A stretch of 16,086 nt of DNA, taken from the NCBI GenBank assembly GCA_014377145.1, contig JACMQE010000037.1, positions 1 to 16,086 of the forward strand, given 5' to 3'. Position numbers and translations under genes: made by a program. The stretch comes from Glaciimonas sp. (lineage in GTDB: Bacteria > Pseudomonadota > Gammaproteobacteria > Burkholderiales > Burkholderiaceae). The notes beneath the pieces were generated by a model that worked only from the letters and a program-made list of their open reading frames with translations, did not search any database and was not told where the DNA came from. Shown in pieces: positions 15,692 to 16,086 of this stretch; position 1 is the stretch's first letter, and every line of letters begins with the position of its first letter.

Positions 15692-16086
15692 ATGAACATA
15701 TTTTTATTTACGACTACCGCGTATTTGATCGGCTCTATCTCGTTTGGAGTAATCGTTAGCAAGTTGTGCGGACTAGGTGATCCGCGTACCTACGGTTCAA
15801 GAAATCCGGGCGCGACTAATGTATTGCGCAGTGGCAATAAAGCTGCAGCAGCGCTAACGTTGATTGGTGATGGTTTCAAAGGTTGGCTGGCAGTATGGTT
15901 GGCGCAAGAGTTTGGACCGCAATATGGCATCATGGATCAGGGTGGCATCGCATTGGTTGCCCTAGCGGTCTTTTTAGGACATTTGTGGCCAATATTTTTC
16001 CGGTTTGTGGGCGGCAAAGGGGTGTCAACGATGTTTGGTGTCTTGATCGGTATTCAGCCGTTGCTGGGACTTGGGGCGTTAGCGAC
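15692..16086 (+). CDS. plsY: Glycerol-3-phosphate acyltransferase PlsY (3' end beyond window)
   Basis: PlsY transfers the acyl group of acyl-phosphate to glycerol-3-phosphate in the inner membrane, the first committed step of phospholipid synthesis. The 131 residues present include the early motif [14 protein letters not shown] (11-24), the loop [12 protein letters not shown] (35-46), DGFKGWLAV (60-68) and the phosphate-binding GGKGVST (107-113) after [10 protein letters not shown]. Several hydrophobic helices are visible. The chosen start is ATG 15692. The ATG four bases earlier (15688) is in another frame. A purine-rich AAGAAAG (about 15678-15684) serves as ribosome-binding site. The frame is open to the window edge. 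The family is about 200 residues, so roughly a third is missing. Confidence 0.95.
   Translation, partial: MNIFLFTTTAYLIGSISFGVIVSKLCGLGDPRTYGSRNPGATNVLRSGNKAAAALTLIGDGFKGWLAVWLAQEFGPQYGIMDQGGIALVALAVFLGHLWPIFFRFVGGKGVSTMFGVLIGIQPLLGLGALA

Overview
This window looks like chromosomal DNA of a betaproteobacterium in the Burkholderiales. The protein sequences and gene neighbourhoods feel closest to Oxalobacteraceae-type genomes (Herminiimonas/Collimonas relatives), but that placement comes from recollection of families, not a search. The striking feature is the mix of intact housekeeping genes with a cluster of freshly broken accessory genes. This is the pattern of a lineage losing functions, for example after host restriction or a long bottleneck.

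Layout, left to right. Positions 1-292 hold an unassigned left edge, a bidirectional terminator and an elongator tRNA-Met gene (minus) with its own near-consensus promoter. Positions 390-3331 hold miaA and mutL (both minus). A DedA-family membrane protein (plus, 3551-4201) converges on an N-acetylmuramoyl-L-alanine amidase (minus, 4361-5695) across a bidirectional terminator. The amidase is translationally overlapped by tsaE (minus), and tsaE diverges from queG (plus, 6262-7410).

Positions 7475-12476 are a graveyard. It holds an AEC-family permease remnant (minus), a decayed spacer, a FixJ/LuxR-type response regulator (minus), a PAS-type sensor histidine kinase (minus), and, divergent from them, a TRAP-type solute-binding protein (dctP-like, plus). 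All carry frameshifts, stops or deletions that can be read directly by following the ancestral protein from frame to frame. The TRAP membrane subunits expected beside dctP are missing. An AT-rich spacer with small repeats follows.

From 13117 intact genes resume: an Ogt-type DNA alkyltransferase overlapping xerD, a small lysine-rich conserved-looking protein, a broken ybaK (Cys-tRNA(Pro) deacylase), and the 5' part of plsY running off the right edge.

Functionally, translation fidelity and tRNA modification (miaA, tsaE, queG), mismatch and alkyl repair (mutL, ogt), chromosome dimer resolution (xerD), wall remodelling (amidase), undecaprenyl-phosphate/membrane homeostasis (DedA) and phospholipid synthesis (plsY) are kept. 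Organic-acid sensing and uptake, plus one proofreading enzyme, are being lost. I found no CRISPR array, prophage, secretion system, toxin-antitoxin pair or undescribed multi-gene system. The most unusual local signal is a perfect 16-bp inverted repeat sitting exactly at one frameshift of the dead kinase.
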